Below are positions 42,375 through 54,239 of a DNA stretch of 64,000 nt, piece by piece. The notes under the pieces were generated by a model that did not search any database, was not told where the DNA came from, and worked only from the letters and a program-made list of their open reading frames with translations. A program made the position numbers and the translations under genes. Numbering within the stretch: the stretch's first letter is position 1; every line of letters begins with the position of its first letter. Source of the DNA: Tricholoma matsutake (lineage: Eukaryota > Basidiomycota > Agaricomycetes > Agaricales > Tricholomataceae); contig AP026544.2 in NCBI GenBank assembly GCA_026075535.2, positions 9,734,001 through 9,798,000 of the forward strand. Direction: 5' to 3'.

Positions 42375-43510
42375 GTACTTTACACTCCCGCCCCCAGTCC
42401 AAGCAGACTCTGCTTGGACACACTTGGACACTTGGACTGTCCAAGGACTTCACTCAGACTCTGCTCAGACTCTGCTCAGACACTTGGACTGTCCTAGGAC
42501 TGTCCGAGTTGTCCGAGTAAAGTCTGAGGACTGCACTCGGACTGCACTCGGACTGCACTCAAGCTTTGCTTGGACAACATCAATTGTGTATTTATTTACA
42601 CCTTCTAAAGTACTGTCCAAGTACAGTCCCAGTTCCAGTCTTAGAGAAAGTCTTATAAGTCTCACAAAATGATGTGCACAGCAGGAATTGAACCAACAGC
42701 CTTCTGGACTAGCAATCACATGACAATAAAACATGCACACTCTACCACTTAAGCCAAGTAGTCATTTAAAGTTAGATACATTATATCTATTTATTACTGA
42801 AATCTAATTTTTTATATATCATGATTAGATTATTAAATTGACCCCCTCACATCTGTGCGAGGGGTAATTAATATGGGTAATTAATATGTATAATACTAAG
42901 CCCTCCCCTCACAAGCTCGAGGGGAGGGGGCCGTAACTATCAATTATAAAAATAAATTAAAAACACCCACCACAAGCAGTTGCTTGTGGCGGCATTCATC
43001 TCTCCCTGGGTCATCCCCTGGCCATCTCGCTCTCCTGTCCCCATTCTTCTCCCCCCCAAACCACCCCACAAGCAGATGCTCGTAGGTGTGGGGCGGGTGT
43101 CGTTGTGGGTGTCCCCACTCTCTTCTTTGTCTCCCTTCCTTCTCATCTCCCTTCCCTCTCATCTCCTTCCCCTCGTCTCTTCCCCCTCACCTTCCACCCT
43201 GCAAGCAGGGGCTCTACACGCAGTTGCTTGCAGGCAGGGTGGGGGTGTGGTGAGCCATCTTTGTCACTCCTGTAGCATCATTTGTTGTCCTGTTGTTGTT
43301 ATCCACCCTGTGAGCAGATGCTCACAGCAGTGGAGGGGGGTTGGGGGTCATAATGTTGTTATACTAAAGCTAGAACCTAGAAAACAACAAAAAATGTTAG
43401 TTAGTTTTGAAAAAACAAAGACAAGAAACATACCTGGGGCCAAACAATGCTGGACATCATTTGGGCCCCATTTTGTGCATTGAAGATGACTGTTGGCAGT
43501 GAGGTTGGCA
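42375..43510 (-). mobile_element. Composite hairpin/intron/tRNA-like repeat, copy F
   Basis: Left terminus AGTACTTTACACTCCCGCCC, GGACTGTCC/CTTGGACA words, minus-strand tRNA-like module (42683-42756), two CCCCTC hairpins (42840, 42905), five GAGCA/CAAGCA-type hairpins (42968-43320), an intron (43377-43433, GTATGT...CTAACTAAC...TTTTCTAG) and the GGCCAAACAATG/CATCATTTGGGCC palindrome (43434-43470). Every module of the family is here in order, which makes it the best reference copy. The right end is not defined. Upstream (42130-42370) is a TTGGCATGAGGGGTCATTGG tandem. Confidence 0.65.
42683..42756 (-). promoter_or_regulatory. tRNA-like module, copy F
   Basis: A box TGGCTTAAGTGGTAGA (42743-42756, minus) and B box GGTTCAATTCC (42683-42694). 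This is the best consensus match of the five. It points to the element's left terminus. Confidence 0.6.
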
Positions 43511-43968
43511 GTGGGTTGTTGTGGGAGCATGTGACCACAAAAATGGTGTCATAATATTTATTCCAAAAAGTGGTGTCACTTTTTCATTTTGTGTGCACAC
43601 ACATGACCAAATGGTCTGTGCATGGCTGCAGGGTATATAAACCCTCACAAACCTCACACACATTTTGAGGATCATCCTCATTTTATATTAGTTTGGATTA
43701 TATAATTTATATTTGGTGTATGTACTTTTTGAAGCTCTCGGTCTCGTGCGAGGTTGTTAGTATACACTTGTTACCGTTGATCCATGCTCGGCCATTTCTG
43801 GAACTTCCCGGCTAGCTGACTATGCGTGGGGACTGCTAGTTAACTAGCAAGTGGCTATGCTATTCCATGACGTAATAAAAACCATATTTGGATGGATCGT
43901 TCCACCTCCTCCCATGCTAATCGAAAAACCTATGTTCAATGAGTAACTAACCACCAATCACTTCAAAG
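43511..43968 (+). promoter_or_regulatory. Putative promoter/leader of X2
   Basis: Contains a clear TATA-like GGGTATATAAACC at about 43631-43643, followed by pyrimidine-rich CCTCACAAACC. It lies 330 bp upstream of the X2 start codon with no ORF between. It could alternatively be part of a solo LTR, since TATATAAACCC boxes mark LTRs elsewhere in the window. Confidence 0.35.
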
Positions 43969-46900
43969 ATGGATGCTGAGAATGCTCAACAATATGAATC
44001 TTGTAATGTTCAAATTTCAGGTATGTTTCTGTCTCGTACATGTAGGATATGTTGAACAGAATTCTGACATGATTTCTAGCAATACAGCAAGTCAAGCAGG
44101 GTCATGGTTGTCCAAGAGGGTCACTCAACAGAATCTATAGAAGCACCCTACAAAAGTAAGCCGCCTTGCAGGTGAATCCCGCCAGTGATGACACATCAAA
44201 AGAACATGATGGAACGTCAGATGGTGGACATGTGATGGGAGCAGAGGGATCTTTTGCAATGCCTGGGACTCTGGAGGCAGAAAAGCGACATCCAGGAAGA
44301 CCACCAAAGGTGACGGCAGGTTTTTCCGTTAGTGTGGAAGTTGTGGTATGTCAAATTTCATTACTGTTTCATTACCATCATATTTGATTGACATGTAATC
44401 TTTCCAGGATGGTCCTGCTGCAGTTAGTCCGGCTGTTCATCCAGAATGACCGCTTGCTCTGATTTTTGCACCCTGACCTATTCCCACTGTCAGTCATCCA
44501 GCCGAAGCAAGTATGCCTTCCTTGGTGCATTCTGTTTCTGAGAGCAATCTGGAGCCTACTACACCATGTGTCCGATTAGTGAACACATTCGATCAGGCTG
44601 TTTCCCAGCACAGCTCTCCACATTTCTTGCTAGCTGGCGGTTTCAAAAAGTTGGCCGAAATGTGGCATTTGACCTGCAGCAATTAGAGGAAGGTAGTAAC
44701 TCCAGAAGACCATTCATCGGTGGACTCGATATTGCTCACCTTGCGAAAGATAAAGGCGTCATCAAGGACGCACACATTGGACTTGCTGACCTATGTGCCA
44801 AGGTTTTGCACCAGCGCCTTGAAAAGAATCCTAACCTTAGAGTTAGCTCAGAATGGACTAATGTGACATCAGAAGTGGTATGCTGCTCTGGATGTTTGGG
44901 CCTTGCTCCAAATCTACAAGGAGCTTGAAGCCATGGCAGTTCCTGCACCTCTCAGCTTTTCTCCACAGCCCAAGCCAGGAACTGAGATTTTTCTGTATCA
45001 GGAGGATCGGACAAAAATTTTTGCCCATGGTCAAATTTCAGTTGACCAATCCAAGCATCTTGATAGAATCAACATCTCACCAACTTGGACCCTAATTGAC
45101 GTGCATGACATATATGTCCCAGGTGCTATCATTACAGTCCACCATGGCTGACTGCTGTCAAGCTTTGGTGCTCCACCATCTACAATTGTCTGCAAACAGC
45201 GGCAAGTATACTCATTTGTGGAATCATTTGTCCCTCCTCCAGTGGCAGTTGCACCACCAGAAACCCAATCAACAGCTGCTGCGGATACCACAGCTGAGTT
45301 GCCATCAAATCTCGATGCTAGTAATGACATGGACCCAGGTGTCGACCAAACCATGGACCGTCTGAATATCACCTTTGCCGATCCGAGTGCAGGGGCCCAA
45401 TCCATGGTTCAGTCTGAACAAGACAGTGGCATAGATATTGGTGGATGTGGAGAGTGGGATGCCTTTCTTAGGGAACTGGCTGTACAACCATGGCCAACAC
45501 AAACTCGATCTTGTGTTCTAAAGGACATTTTCCATGTCTTCCAAATGATTATCATTCTGAAAATGCATGGTCTGCGGGTGAAGTTTTCTTGTGCTCTTTG
45601 AGATGCTATATTCCTTCCCAATGCTACTGATAAAAGGCAAATTGAATCCTATCTCACCCAGCAGTCACCACCCATAACCTTTGCAGAGAAGGTTCAATCC
45701 AATCCATCATGGATCAAGAAGCACTGCAAGCATGTTGTACCCCCTCCAGAGCAACTTTATCCTATTGTCTCTGGCCTTTTCCAGGACTATGGTCCACTTA
45801 AAGATGCCCAGACAGGTATCCTGCTTTTTAATGCTCAAGCTTGGCAAACTGCAAAAAAGATTTTGGAGTTGATCCAAAAGGGATATATTTCTGACCCACC
45901 TGGTGTCACACTCTACTATTGCATTGGTATTTGCAACAAGACCAAGCTTCCTATTTATTGTGATTGGCGGGGTACTAATTTGACTGAAGGTGGAGTGCAC
46001 CAGCCAATCCACCACAGTCTACCAATTGGAGGTGTCTCTGTACGACATACTTCAAATTGGCTCACCACCTTTGTTTTCCACCATAACATGCTTGTGCATA
46101 TAATTCCCATCTCCTAGCTCACTGGCACTGAATATAATCTTTTGTCAGGTTGGTATATTCCATATGACAGGCAAACGATATGGAGACCATTTCGACCTGT
46201 GGGTAATTAATGAGCTACAGGAACTTCTCAATAATAGCTACACATGGCAATTGGTACCTGAAGCACAGTCAGCCATCAGTTGGGTTAATGGCAATCTATA
46301 CACTCAAACAACAGAGGTATTCAGTATTCTTCCTGTCCCATCTGATGTTCAAACATCAGCCGGAATGACACTGTTTGATCCCACAAACCCCCCACAAAGT
46401 CATTTGTACTTGGCGAAGAAGCAAGGCAAACAATTCACAGTTCTGACCCTTCACACAGATGATGAAAAGAAATGGTTCTCGAGGTTCATGAGGACCGAGT
46501 CAGCATTCTCATCTCCATGAGGTCCTGACTGGCCAAATGCCACTCAAGTCTGGAATCAGGGTGTTGATGGAAAGACACTATTCTATAAGGTACTATCCAT
46601 ACTCCTCATCTATTTGAAACCTCTTACTGATACTTCTTAGCTTCCAGAACATTTAAAATCATATTATGAAACCTGGAAGTCAAACATGAATGCAAAACAC
46701 ACAGCAATGGCTACAGAGGATGAGCAAAACCAAATTGACACAGTAATACATCATGAATCTCGACTAGCCCATGTCCCACCTCTCCCTGAACTTCCGCTGC
46801 CATTGCCACCCACATCAAGTGAACTGCCTAACCCCACCATACCAGTGCTACCCATCTCTCGAATCCTTCCCTTCGTAATTTTTTCTAAACGTAAGCATGG

Positions 46901-47156
46901 GGCAGTGAACGACATAGCTCTAGCAACAATGGAAAATGAGGGTGGTGATAATGTTGATCCAGACAGTGATGTGATATGCAAACAGCATAAACAGAAGTGC
47001 TGGCGCTGCAGGTCACTAGGGTGCCACGGTGATGGGAGGGGTGGGAATTGTAAAAATCCCTGTCAGGATTGTGGGGATTGTGAAGGAAACTGTCCAGGAA
47101 GGAATAGTCATTATCCATTGAAGCATTGTCCGGGAGTTAGTAATATAGTAACTTGA
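43969..47156 (+). pseudogene. X2: AT-hook + DEDDy exonuclease fusion gene
   Basis: Starts MDAENAQQYESC (43969). Introns with good consensus: 44021-44079, 44346-44407, 46094-46149, 46590-46641. AT-hook-like motifs are GCPRGSLNR and KRHPGRPPK. The exonuclease part has motif II GRNVAFDLQQL (44640-44690) and, after a frameshift, motif III YAALDVW (about 44880). Motif I is absent, so the domain is truncated. It continues with WTLIDVHDIYVPGA, matching X1, a low-complexity linker, then DWRGTNLTEGGVHQ, HFDLWVINELQELL and LPEHLKSYYETWK. The tail is Cys-rich: CKQHKQKCWRCRSLGC ... CQDCGDCEGNC, likely zinc-binding. It is the only gene of the 6-kb TIR element. Broken by a few stops. Confidence 0.7.
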
Positions 47157-47564
<408 letters not shown>

Positions 47565-47748
47565 CAGGACTGAAGTCAGTTCTGGACTGGTTAAAACCAG
47601 TCCAGTAACTGCTCATAACCATAGTGGACTGGTCCTGTAGGATCCGGTCCAGTTTTTTGTACCTTCATGAAATATATAGAACCAGTCCGGTCCCGGTTCT
47701 CTCCCAAAAGGGTGAAAAAACCAGACTGGACCAGACCTCAAAGCACTA

Positions 47749-47923
47749 TTTGTGGCCAGGGTGGACAATCATGGCATTCTGGAAGAGATGCTGTCAAACA
47801 AAGGTGAGAGGATCTATACTCATACAGAAGATAACCAAGTCCTTTATTATAAAAGCTTCAAAGACCCAGAAGGCAGATGGAGGTATTCAAATTTCTACAC
47901 AACTAGCCACCACACATTCTGAT
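47749..47923 (+). pseudogene. Exon-like fragment flanking the 6-kb element
   Basis: An uninterrupted frame of about 55 codons (VARVDNHGILEEMLSNKGER ... YYKSFKDPEGRWRYSNFY) begins right after the TIR. It has protein-like composition but I do not recognise it. It may be an exon of a gene or element into which the 6-kb element inserted. Confidence 0.35.
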
Positions 47924-48037
47924 GTGTACTGATTCCCTATATATTCTGTGGATCTGTGTGCTATTGTGTGATATAGTTATCACCCCACCACTCCTTACAC
48001 TTTTTTCACAGCCATTTCTAGTTGGTCCAGCCAACTA

Positions 48038-48636
48038 GTGATATATAGTGAAGTTTTTTATATAGAAACTACTTCAATTGGCAGCCAATTCAGCTCTGCT
48101 GGAACAAGGCAAGGCTTAGCCAATTATTTTGAGGGTGCCAATAGGCATCCTGGAATGTTACAAGAGGGTGAAATGCACAATGTGCCATGTCATCACTTGG
48201 CAAAGCTGAAGACAGTGACCTCTATGATGAGGTCATACAACTGTTGATGCTGAGGCTACAAACCTCAGGTCCTGGAGCTAGGTACTCTCCTTCAGAATGG
48301 AGAGTTTTCACAAGATATATAGGTGCCCTGGGGATATATGGCCCTTAATCAAGATATTTGAGAGGGCAGGACACCATGATGGGTTCATGGCCTTGGACTG
48401 GTCATCCTTCATACAGTCCCAGTCTATAAGAGCTGAGGTGGAAAGATTAGAGGATGAGTGGCTGTTGTCCACTATGGCTGTCAACAACAGCACCAAAAGG
48501 TGTTGTGAGAGCATGGCAGCAGTGAGTCAACCCTCCTATCGTGCACCTCTAATCTTATGCCCATCCCACCCTATCATAAATTATGGTGAACATATGTTCA
48601 TACCCCCAGTTTTGAGATGGCTCAGCTCCCAGTAAT
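48038..48636 (+). pseudogene. Degraded ORFs of unknown type
   Basis: Two plus-strand frames (48038-48247, 48297-48635) are open for 70-110 codons but have no motif (YRCPGDIWPLIKIFERAGHH, SIRAEVERLEDEWLLS). They abut the next hairpin repeat. Could be remnants of the same gene as 47749-47923. Confidence 0.25.
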
Positions 48637-49777
48637 TTACAGTGCCCCACATGTCCTAGCAGACTCCATGCAGAGTGTGCAGAGTCCAAGCTAGTCTGTG
48701 CAGAGCCTGCACAGAATGTGTGCTGACTTGGTCAATCTGATATCTTATGAGTTCCAAGCTTTTCAGACTTCATGAAAGTCATGAAGTGCCTACAAAATAA
48801 AGGCATGCAGAGCCAGGATTGAACTTAAGACATTGGGATAAATCATCACATAACAAACTAAACAAGTGTGGTCAACCAGTTGAGCCACAGGAGAATTAAT
48901 TGTTGCCAATATAAAGTTTATTTATGACACTCAAACTCAAACTCAAGCATTTAATTTCTCTCGAAGGAGGTTCTTTGTCACTTAATTAAGATTAAATAAA
49001 TTTTATTAACTACATCCCTCACATTAGATGTGAGGGAGTGGGATACAAAACAATTAACTACTTAAAAAAGCCCCCTCACAAAATATGTGAGAGGGGGGTA
49101 CTATAATTACATTAAAAACTCAACCCCTTGCATTCGGTGTGAGGGGGAGTTGAAAAAACATAAACAAAAAACCCTCCCCATGCAAAATGCAGGGGAGGGG
49201 GAGGGGACATGGCCCTGCTGACCTGGGTCTGTCATCCTTGGCACATCGTCCTCATTGTCATGGTTGGTGCATTGTGGTTGGTGCATTGTTGTGGTTGTCA
49301 TGGTGCATCTTGGTGGGTGCATCTTCCTTGGTGCATCTTCCTGTGCCTTCCTCATGTGCCATTGCCTGGCCACTGCCACCATTTTTATTTTGGGCATGCC
49401 ATCCCCCTGTCCCCATCACTGTCTGTCATTGTTCTCTCCCCCCTCACCATCTGTTGTTCCCCCACTGTGATGACAGGGAGGGACAACAACAGGGGGGGGG
49501 ATGACAACAACAGGGGAGGGAACAATGACAGGGGAGGACTGTGATGACAGGGGGGGACAACAACAGGGGGGGGGGGGGGGGGGGAACAACAACAACAGGG
49601 GGAGGGAACAATGACAGAGTTCCCCTGTTGCCATCTGTCATCATTCCCTCCCCCATCACTGTCTGTTGTCATTCCCTCCCCCATTGCCGTCTGTCATTGT
49701 TCCCTCCCCCCATCACTGTCTGTCATTGTTCCCTCCCCCCATCACTGTCTGTCATTGTTACCTCCCCCCATCACCGT
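48637..49777 (-). mobile_element. Composite hairpin/tRNA-like repeat, copy G
   Basis: Terminus AATTTACAGTGCCCCACA (cf. CTTTACACTGCCCCACA at 36637), GCAGAGTCC/GGACTCTGC-like words, tRNA-like module (48813-48888, minus), four CCCCTC hairpins (49015, 49070, 49123, 49173), then GTCATTGTC low complexity with long G runs (49490-49581). The right end runs into a copia fragment at 49778. The tRNA region and first hairpins closely match copy A (480-830). Confidence 0.6.
48813..48888 (-). promoter_or_regulatory. tRNA-like module, copy G
   Basis: A box TGGCTCAACTGGTTGACC (48870-48888, minus) and B box AAGTTCAATCCTGG (48813-48826). Outward-facing as in the other copies. Confidence 0.55.
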
Positions 49778-50279
49778 CTACCCATAATCGTATTGTAGAT
49801 AGTGCCATCTGATTTTCTTTGCCCATGCCACTTTTGCCATGTCGTCTGATGGCCAAATAGTCGATCCATCAACATATTCCTATAGATCTTGTCCCATCAA
49901 GATGTTCATCATTTTGATCTTCCATATGGTGAAATTTTTGGCTCCTGTCAAATGTTCGATCCAGTAAATGTTTGTGTGCGAGTTTGATGCATCAGTCATT
50001 ATGCAAAGTGGTGTGGTGTGTTAGGATAGTTTTCATACATGATAATTCAGTTAAGCTCAGGGCCCATAACCTTTTGAGCAATGAGGACTTGGTAGAGTAT
50101 AATGGACTTGTTATTGCAAACTATGTACAATGAATATTTATATAACCTATTGATGCATTGATCATTAATCATAATCAGTAATTAGAATGTCCTGCTATTA
50201 ATAATCTGTGGGCACATCATTACTACTATGGACATTTAAGCATTGGTGTCGCCTTAATATGCCATTCACTTATTCAACA
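49778..50279 (-). mobile_element. Ty1/copia fragment: LTR, PBS and gag start
   Basis: Minus strand. LTR 50279-50075 (TGTTGAATAAGTGAATGGC...CATTGCTCA, about 205 bp) has a TATA-like GTTATATAAATA. A leader with GGTTATGGGCCCTGAGCTTA is the likely primer site. The ATG at 49999 opens the gag N-terminus: WIEHLTGAKNFTIWKIKMMN, YVDGSTIWPS, VAWAKKIRWH. These match the DUF4219/UBN2-type copia gag start. A TAG replaces a Trp codon internally. Truncated at 49778 by the hairpin repeat. Confidence 0.75.
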
Positions 50280-50295
50280 ATAAACTTGGGCTGGT

Positions 50296-51105
50296 TTAAG
50301 GCCTACACCACCCAGTCAGGATCTCTTGTTCTAATGCATAAGAATGACTTACAGTGCTGAGCTGTGGATATAATAGAGCAATAGACTGCAGGACTATGAG
50401 CATCTTCCTTTGCAACTTTGTAGGATACCCAGATCTGATCAGAACCACCACAAAAGACACTTGGACTTCTACAATATCACCCTTGTGAAAGACATCAGGC
50501 CTGCATTCCTCAAACCTAATAATAGCATGTGTCCCAACATGGTATAAAAAGCTAGGACAACAACTATTGTCATCCTCATTCTCCATAACATGGGCAATGA
50601 CTTTGTCACTCAACTTGTCTTTGACACCTTGCTCACTAGCAAGGTCCTCAGAGCTCTCCTCACTGCAATTTTATTGTCTGTCACTGCAGCTTGAGCTTTT
50701 GAATGCATCTGCATTTGTTCCATCTTCCACTGCTCAATCTTCTCCCCCTCTGGCTTGTCCCATGGGCAAGGAAGTCTGCACATTAACAGGCAGTATAGGA
50801 GGCTCAGTCAAGCCACCATCCTCTGATGACAGCAATGGTGTGTTTCTGTTGTCCTCCTGAGCATATGTGCTACATTGCTTCATGGCTTGCTCTCCCTCGA
50901 AGGCATCCAGGAGAAAAGCCATAAGAGATACCATCTGTGGGCTCATCATAACATTGGCACTGGGGGTGGTGAGCAACATATAGTGGCAAATCAAAGTCAG
51001 ATCCAGACTCACATCCATAAGCTGGGCCTGTCCAAATAGGGAAGAGGGGCAGTCGAAAAGGAAAGTGCTGTGGCAACAATAGATCACATGAGACACTCCA
51101 CTCAC
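50296..51105 (-). pseudogene. Hypothetical gene, degraded
   Basis: Minus-strand frames 51105-50734 and 50613-50296 with a helical linker between them (EQWKMEQMQMHSKAQAAV). The C-terminal part reads YHVGTHAIIRFEECRPDVFH, KGDIVEVQVSFVVV and LQSIALL. I associate this with a multicopy hypothetical family in mushroom genomes, from memory, with no known function. At least one frameshift near 50620-50735. Confidence 0.4.
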
Positions 51106-51873
51106 TCATTGAGAAAACCTCGTTCTCATTACTGAGAACTCAGAACAGGGACAGCAGGCAACAGCAGGCAACATGAACAATGGGGACAGAGAGGACAACA
51201 AACAATGGGACAAGACAGGGAGCTCGGAGACAAACCACAGGGCAGACTTGTAACCTGCACCACCATACCTGTGGCAGGAATAAGGTGCAGGTTAGCAAGA
51301 TTGTGCATGCAACCAGTGTTGTTACACCTATATAGTTACTTTCAAGCTTGTCATGACATCCCCTTGAGTGGAATACTACTGTAGAAATAGATAGTATATG
51401 ACAATATGTGTGTGTAATATATGTTACTTGGTCATTCCAGGACCTGAACATGACAAAATAGCCCTCAATGACACCTATTGGCATCATTTTCACCATGGTC
51501 AAAAACATAATTTCAGCCTCTGGCAGGACCCTGCCCCTTATGTCTGGTTCAGGATTCCCATTCTGCCATGCCCTTGTGGTTTACCATTGAGATGAGCATT
51601 TCACATCACACGTGGTCACTAGCACTGGTACAGTCTGGTTTTATGAAGGATTATTGACAGGTCTAAGCTGCTTTGTTAGTTTATGAGGGTCAAGATGTTG
51701 CTTCAATTTGTAAAGGTGGTGCAGTCATGGCCCTTCTATGTGCTGTCCTCAGCATGATGTCCAGGTCAAACACCACTGTTACTACATTGTGATCCCTGGG
51801 CCAAAACACTTCATATTCACATTAATTTATTTTTCTCCTCCCCCTGAAAGAACTACATACCATGTGAATAGTG
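51106..51873 (+). other. Possible exon remnants
   Basis: Two plus-strand segments read similar peptides: VIPGPEHDKIALND (about 51430-51475) and VIPGPKHFIFTL (about 51788-51825). Each sits near acceptor-like pyrimidine/AG sequence. Too short to assign. The rest shows no feature. Confidence 0.2.
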
Positions 51874-52012
51874 ATGTGCACAGCCCGGCTCAAAGCCATG
51901 AGCTGGGCCAAGCTGAGCCTGTTTGAGCCAGGCCAAGCCAGGCTATTGGTGACAGCCCAGGACTGGCTTTGGCCCAGCCCATAGTAGCTGAAAGCCAAAG
52001 CCAGCAGCTTTA
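51874..52012. mobile_element. hAT-like transposon end with GGCTTGGCCC words
   Basis: TAGTGATGTGCACAGCCCGG is a typical hAT-type terminal sequence. It is followed by about a dozen GGCTTGGCCC/GGGCCAAGCC-type words in both orientations (51890-52012). No matching opposite end was found in the window, so this is one end of a truncated or larger element. Confidence 0.4.
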
Positions 52013-52119
52013 GTCATACTAAGTTTTCATCGAAAGTTATGACTTTGTAGCCAGCTTCTGTACTAGGGTTGCATAAAATATTCTGGCCTGGTAAATTACT
52101 GATGGACTGGCCAATCTGG

Positions 52120-53590
52120 GGGCAACCCTGAATCCAGTTGCTCCTTACCACCCCCTTGAACTTGCCCTACCCCTGACTGGTTCTACTCCAGTAACAACAG
52201 ACAAGGTCCTATACAGATCATTAAATCCAAAGGTCCTCTCCTCCAACCCAGAAACACAGGTCTTGAAAAGTCACAGGAATTGTACTTCAGCTAGTGAGTG
52301 CCAGATGGAGCAAAGAGCACTAATTCTGGATGCCAAAACAGAAAAGGAGTTTTGGATGGCAGCCAAAAAAATAATGGGTTTAAAGCAACCACAGGCTGAC
52401 ATATCTGTGGAAACTCTTAAAGAGGTGTTTCAACTGTGGATGAACCCCATTATTCCAATGCCACTGTCATTCAATAAAGAGAGATTTGAGCTCAATCACA
52501 CTGTTCCCAGTGCAATGCCAAGACATACAATTGATACTACTCCAGAACAATTCTTCTCTGCCCCCATAACAGAGGCAGAAATCGAGACTGCAAAGAAGCA
52601 CTTCCATAACCATGCTGCCACTTCAACCTCTCCTGGACTGGATAAAACTGGCTTTGCTGAAATTGAGAAAATTGATAATGACCAATTATGTCTCTTACTC
52701 AACAAGTGCCTCCACACTTTAGAAGCCCCTTCTACTTGGTTAACAGCTGCCCTGGTTGCAATCATCAAGAGAGGAAAAGATAAAAATGATCCAAATGAAT
52801 ATTGTGCAATTGGGCTCGAGAGTGTACTACTCAAGCTGATGACACTCATTATTCACAAATGGATCACTGCTTGGTGCCTAGCCCAAGATCTTATCCCTCC
52901 CTCACAAAATGGATTTTGTGAGGGGTTCAGGACTAATGACAATGTCTTTATTCTGAGATGTGCGATTGAGTGAGCTTGTGCACTAGGTCTCTCCCTATAT
53001 GTGGTTTTTGCAGACATTAGCAATGCATTCCCCTTTACTGAACAAGCCACTTTATGGCTCAAGATGAGGAATATGGGTGCAGGTGGCCATGTCTTTGACT
53101 GGCTTTGAATGCTGTACCAAAGAATGTCATATGTGGGTGACAACTCCTCTCCAATCCTATGGACACTATATATGGCTGATTTTCACCTGGATCCTGATTC
53201 AGATAATATCAAACTGACCAGTATTATTATAGCAAATCTGGAGCAGGCTGATGACATTATACTCATATCAATGAGTCCTAAGGGGGCTCAGAAAAAGATG
53301 AATGTGCTATGGCAGTGGTGTAGACTAAATTTCATGTTACTCAGTGCAATCAAATCTCTGATCATGATATTTGGATCAATTCCTCACACACTACCTCTCT
53401 TCCTGTTTGGTGACAAACCTGTCATGTTGAAGACAGAGCAAACATATGTTGGTATAACTTTACAGTCTACCCAACACAACATCTTTGCTAAACACTACAT
53501 AAATAAAGCAAGCAAAGCTTGATCAGTCGGTAATACAGTGCTAGGTATGGAGTCTATTATAGGCACTCCTCCCCCATGTGAGGCCAAGAA
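52120..53590 (+). pseudogene. LINE reverse transcriptase fragment
   Basis: Non-LTR RT: PVTTDKVLYRSLNPKVLSSN, LTAALVAIIKRGKDKNDPNE, LIPPSQNGFCEGFRTNDN, motif A VVFADISNAF, LWTLYMADF, motif C EQADDIILIS (F/YADD), then thumb-like EQTYVGITLQSTQHNIFAKH. Stops at 52972 and 53106 and a small deletion near 53130 inactivate it. The endonuclease and RNase H are absent. It may be from the same LINE family as 21255-23462, which holds the complementary 3' half. Confidence 0.85.
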
Positions 53591-53863
53591 GTATCCCAAT
53601 GGCGGATGGTATTGGGTGACAAGATACCTTGGTTCGACAGAATACGCACCTATCCTCTGAGTCTGCCTTTACTTCCACAACTTGCTGATTTGGAATCTGA
53701 CTTCTGTTTTCATAGCCGCTAAACAAGTTGTATTGCATTTGAATAGTATAGATTTGTTGTAAACCCTCCTAGTAGTTCACATCGAACCTTTCTTTCAAAG
53801 ATAGATAGCCAACTTAAGTGCTCCATTACATTTCTGTGCTTTTGTTCGCTAATCAATCAAATT

Positions 53864-54130
53864 TCAGATCGAAACCCAGGACACTGCCATACAATGTCAT
53901 TTTGCCAAACTCGGCAAGGCCTTTTATCGTAAATTGAGTTCACTGCTGACAATCTTCCAGATTGGTGTGGTCCAGAGTCCAGACTGTCCAGTTGAGCAGA
54001 CATACTGCACCTTACAAACACCACTACCACTTCGTGGACAGGCTGATACAAGGCCTCCCCGTTCTCAGTAAGCATAAATTTTATGTTGCCTTACGTCCCT
54101 TGCTGCAGCATTGAATTTTCTATGTTCTAG
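53864..54130 (+). pseudogene. Exon-like remnant with consensus splice sites
   Basis: Acceptor AATTTCAG at 53863 is followed by a frame of about 68 codons (ETQDTAIQCHFAKLGKAFYR, QIGVVQSPDCPVEQTYC). A GTAAGC donor lies at about 54069 with a TTCTAG acceptor at 54130 (61-nt intron), and the frame continues briefly (RFYCGLANVHTF). Product not recognised. Confidence 0.35.
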
Positions 54131-54239
54131 GCCAGCCGATTTTATTGTGGATTGGCTAATGTGCATACCTTCTCATAGTGAACAAATTAACAAGATGTTC
54201 ACTTGGAGTCTTTCTCATATAGGATGCATTCTTATTTCA

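Noticed and set aside
43517..43870. A complete solo LTR upstream of X2
   Set aside because: A TATA box and a TGTGGGA start are present, but no matching second copy, no TG...CA end pair and no target duplication could be fixed. Kept only as a putative promoter region.
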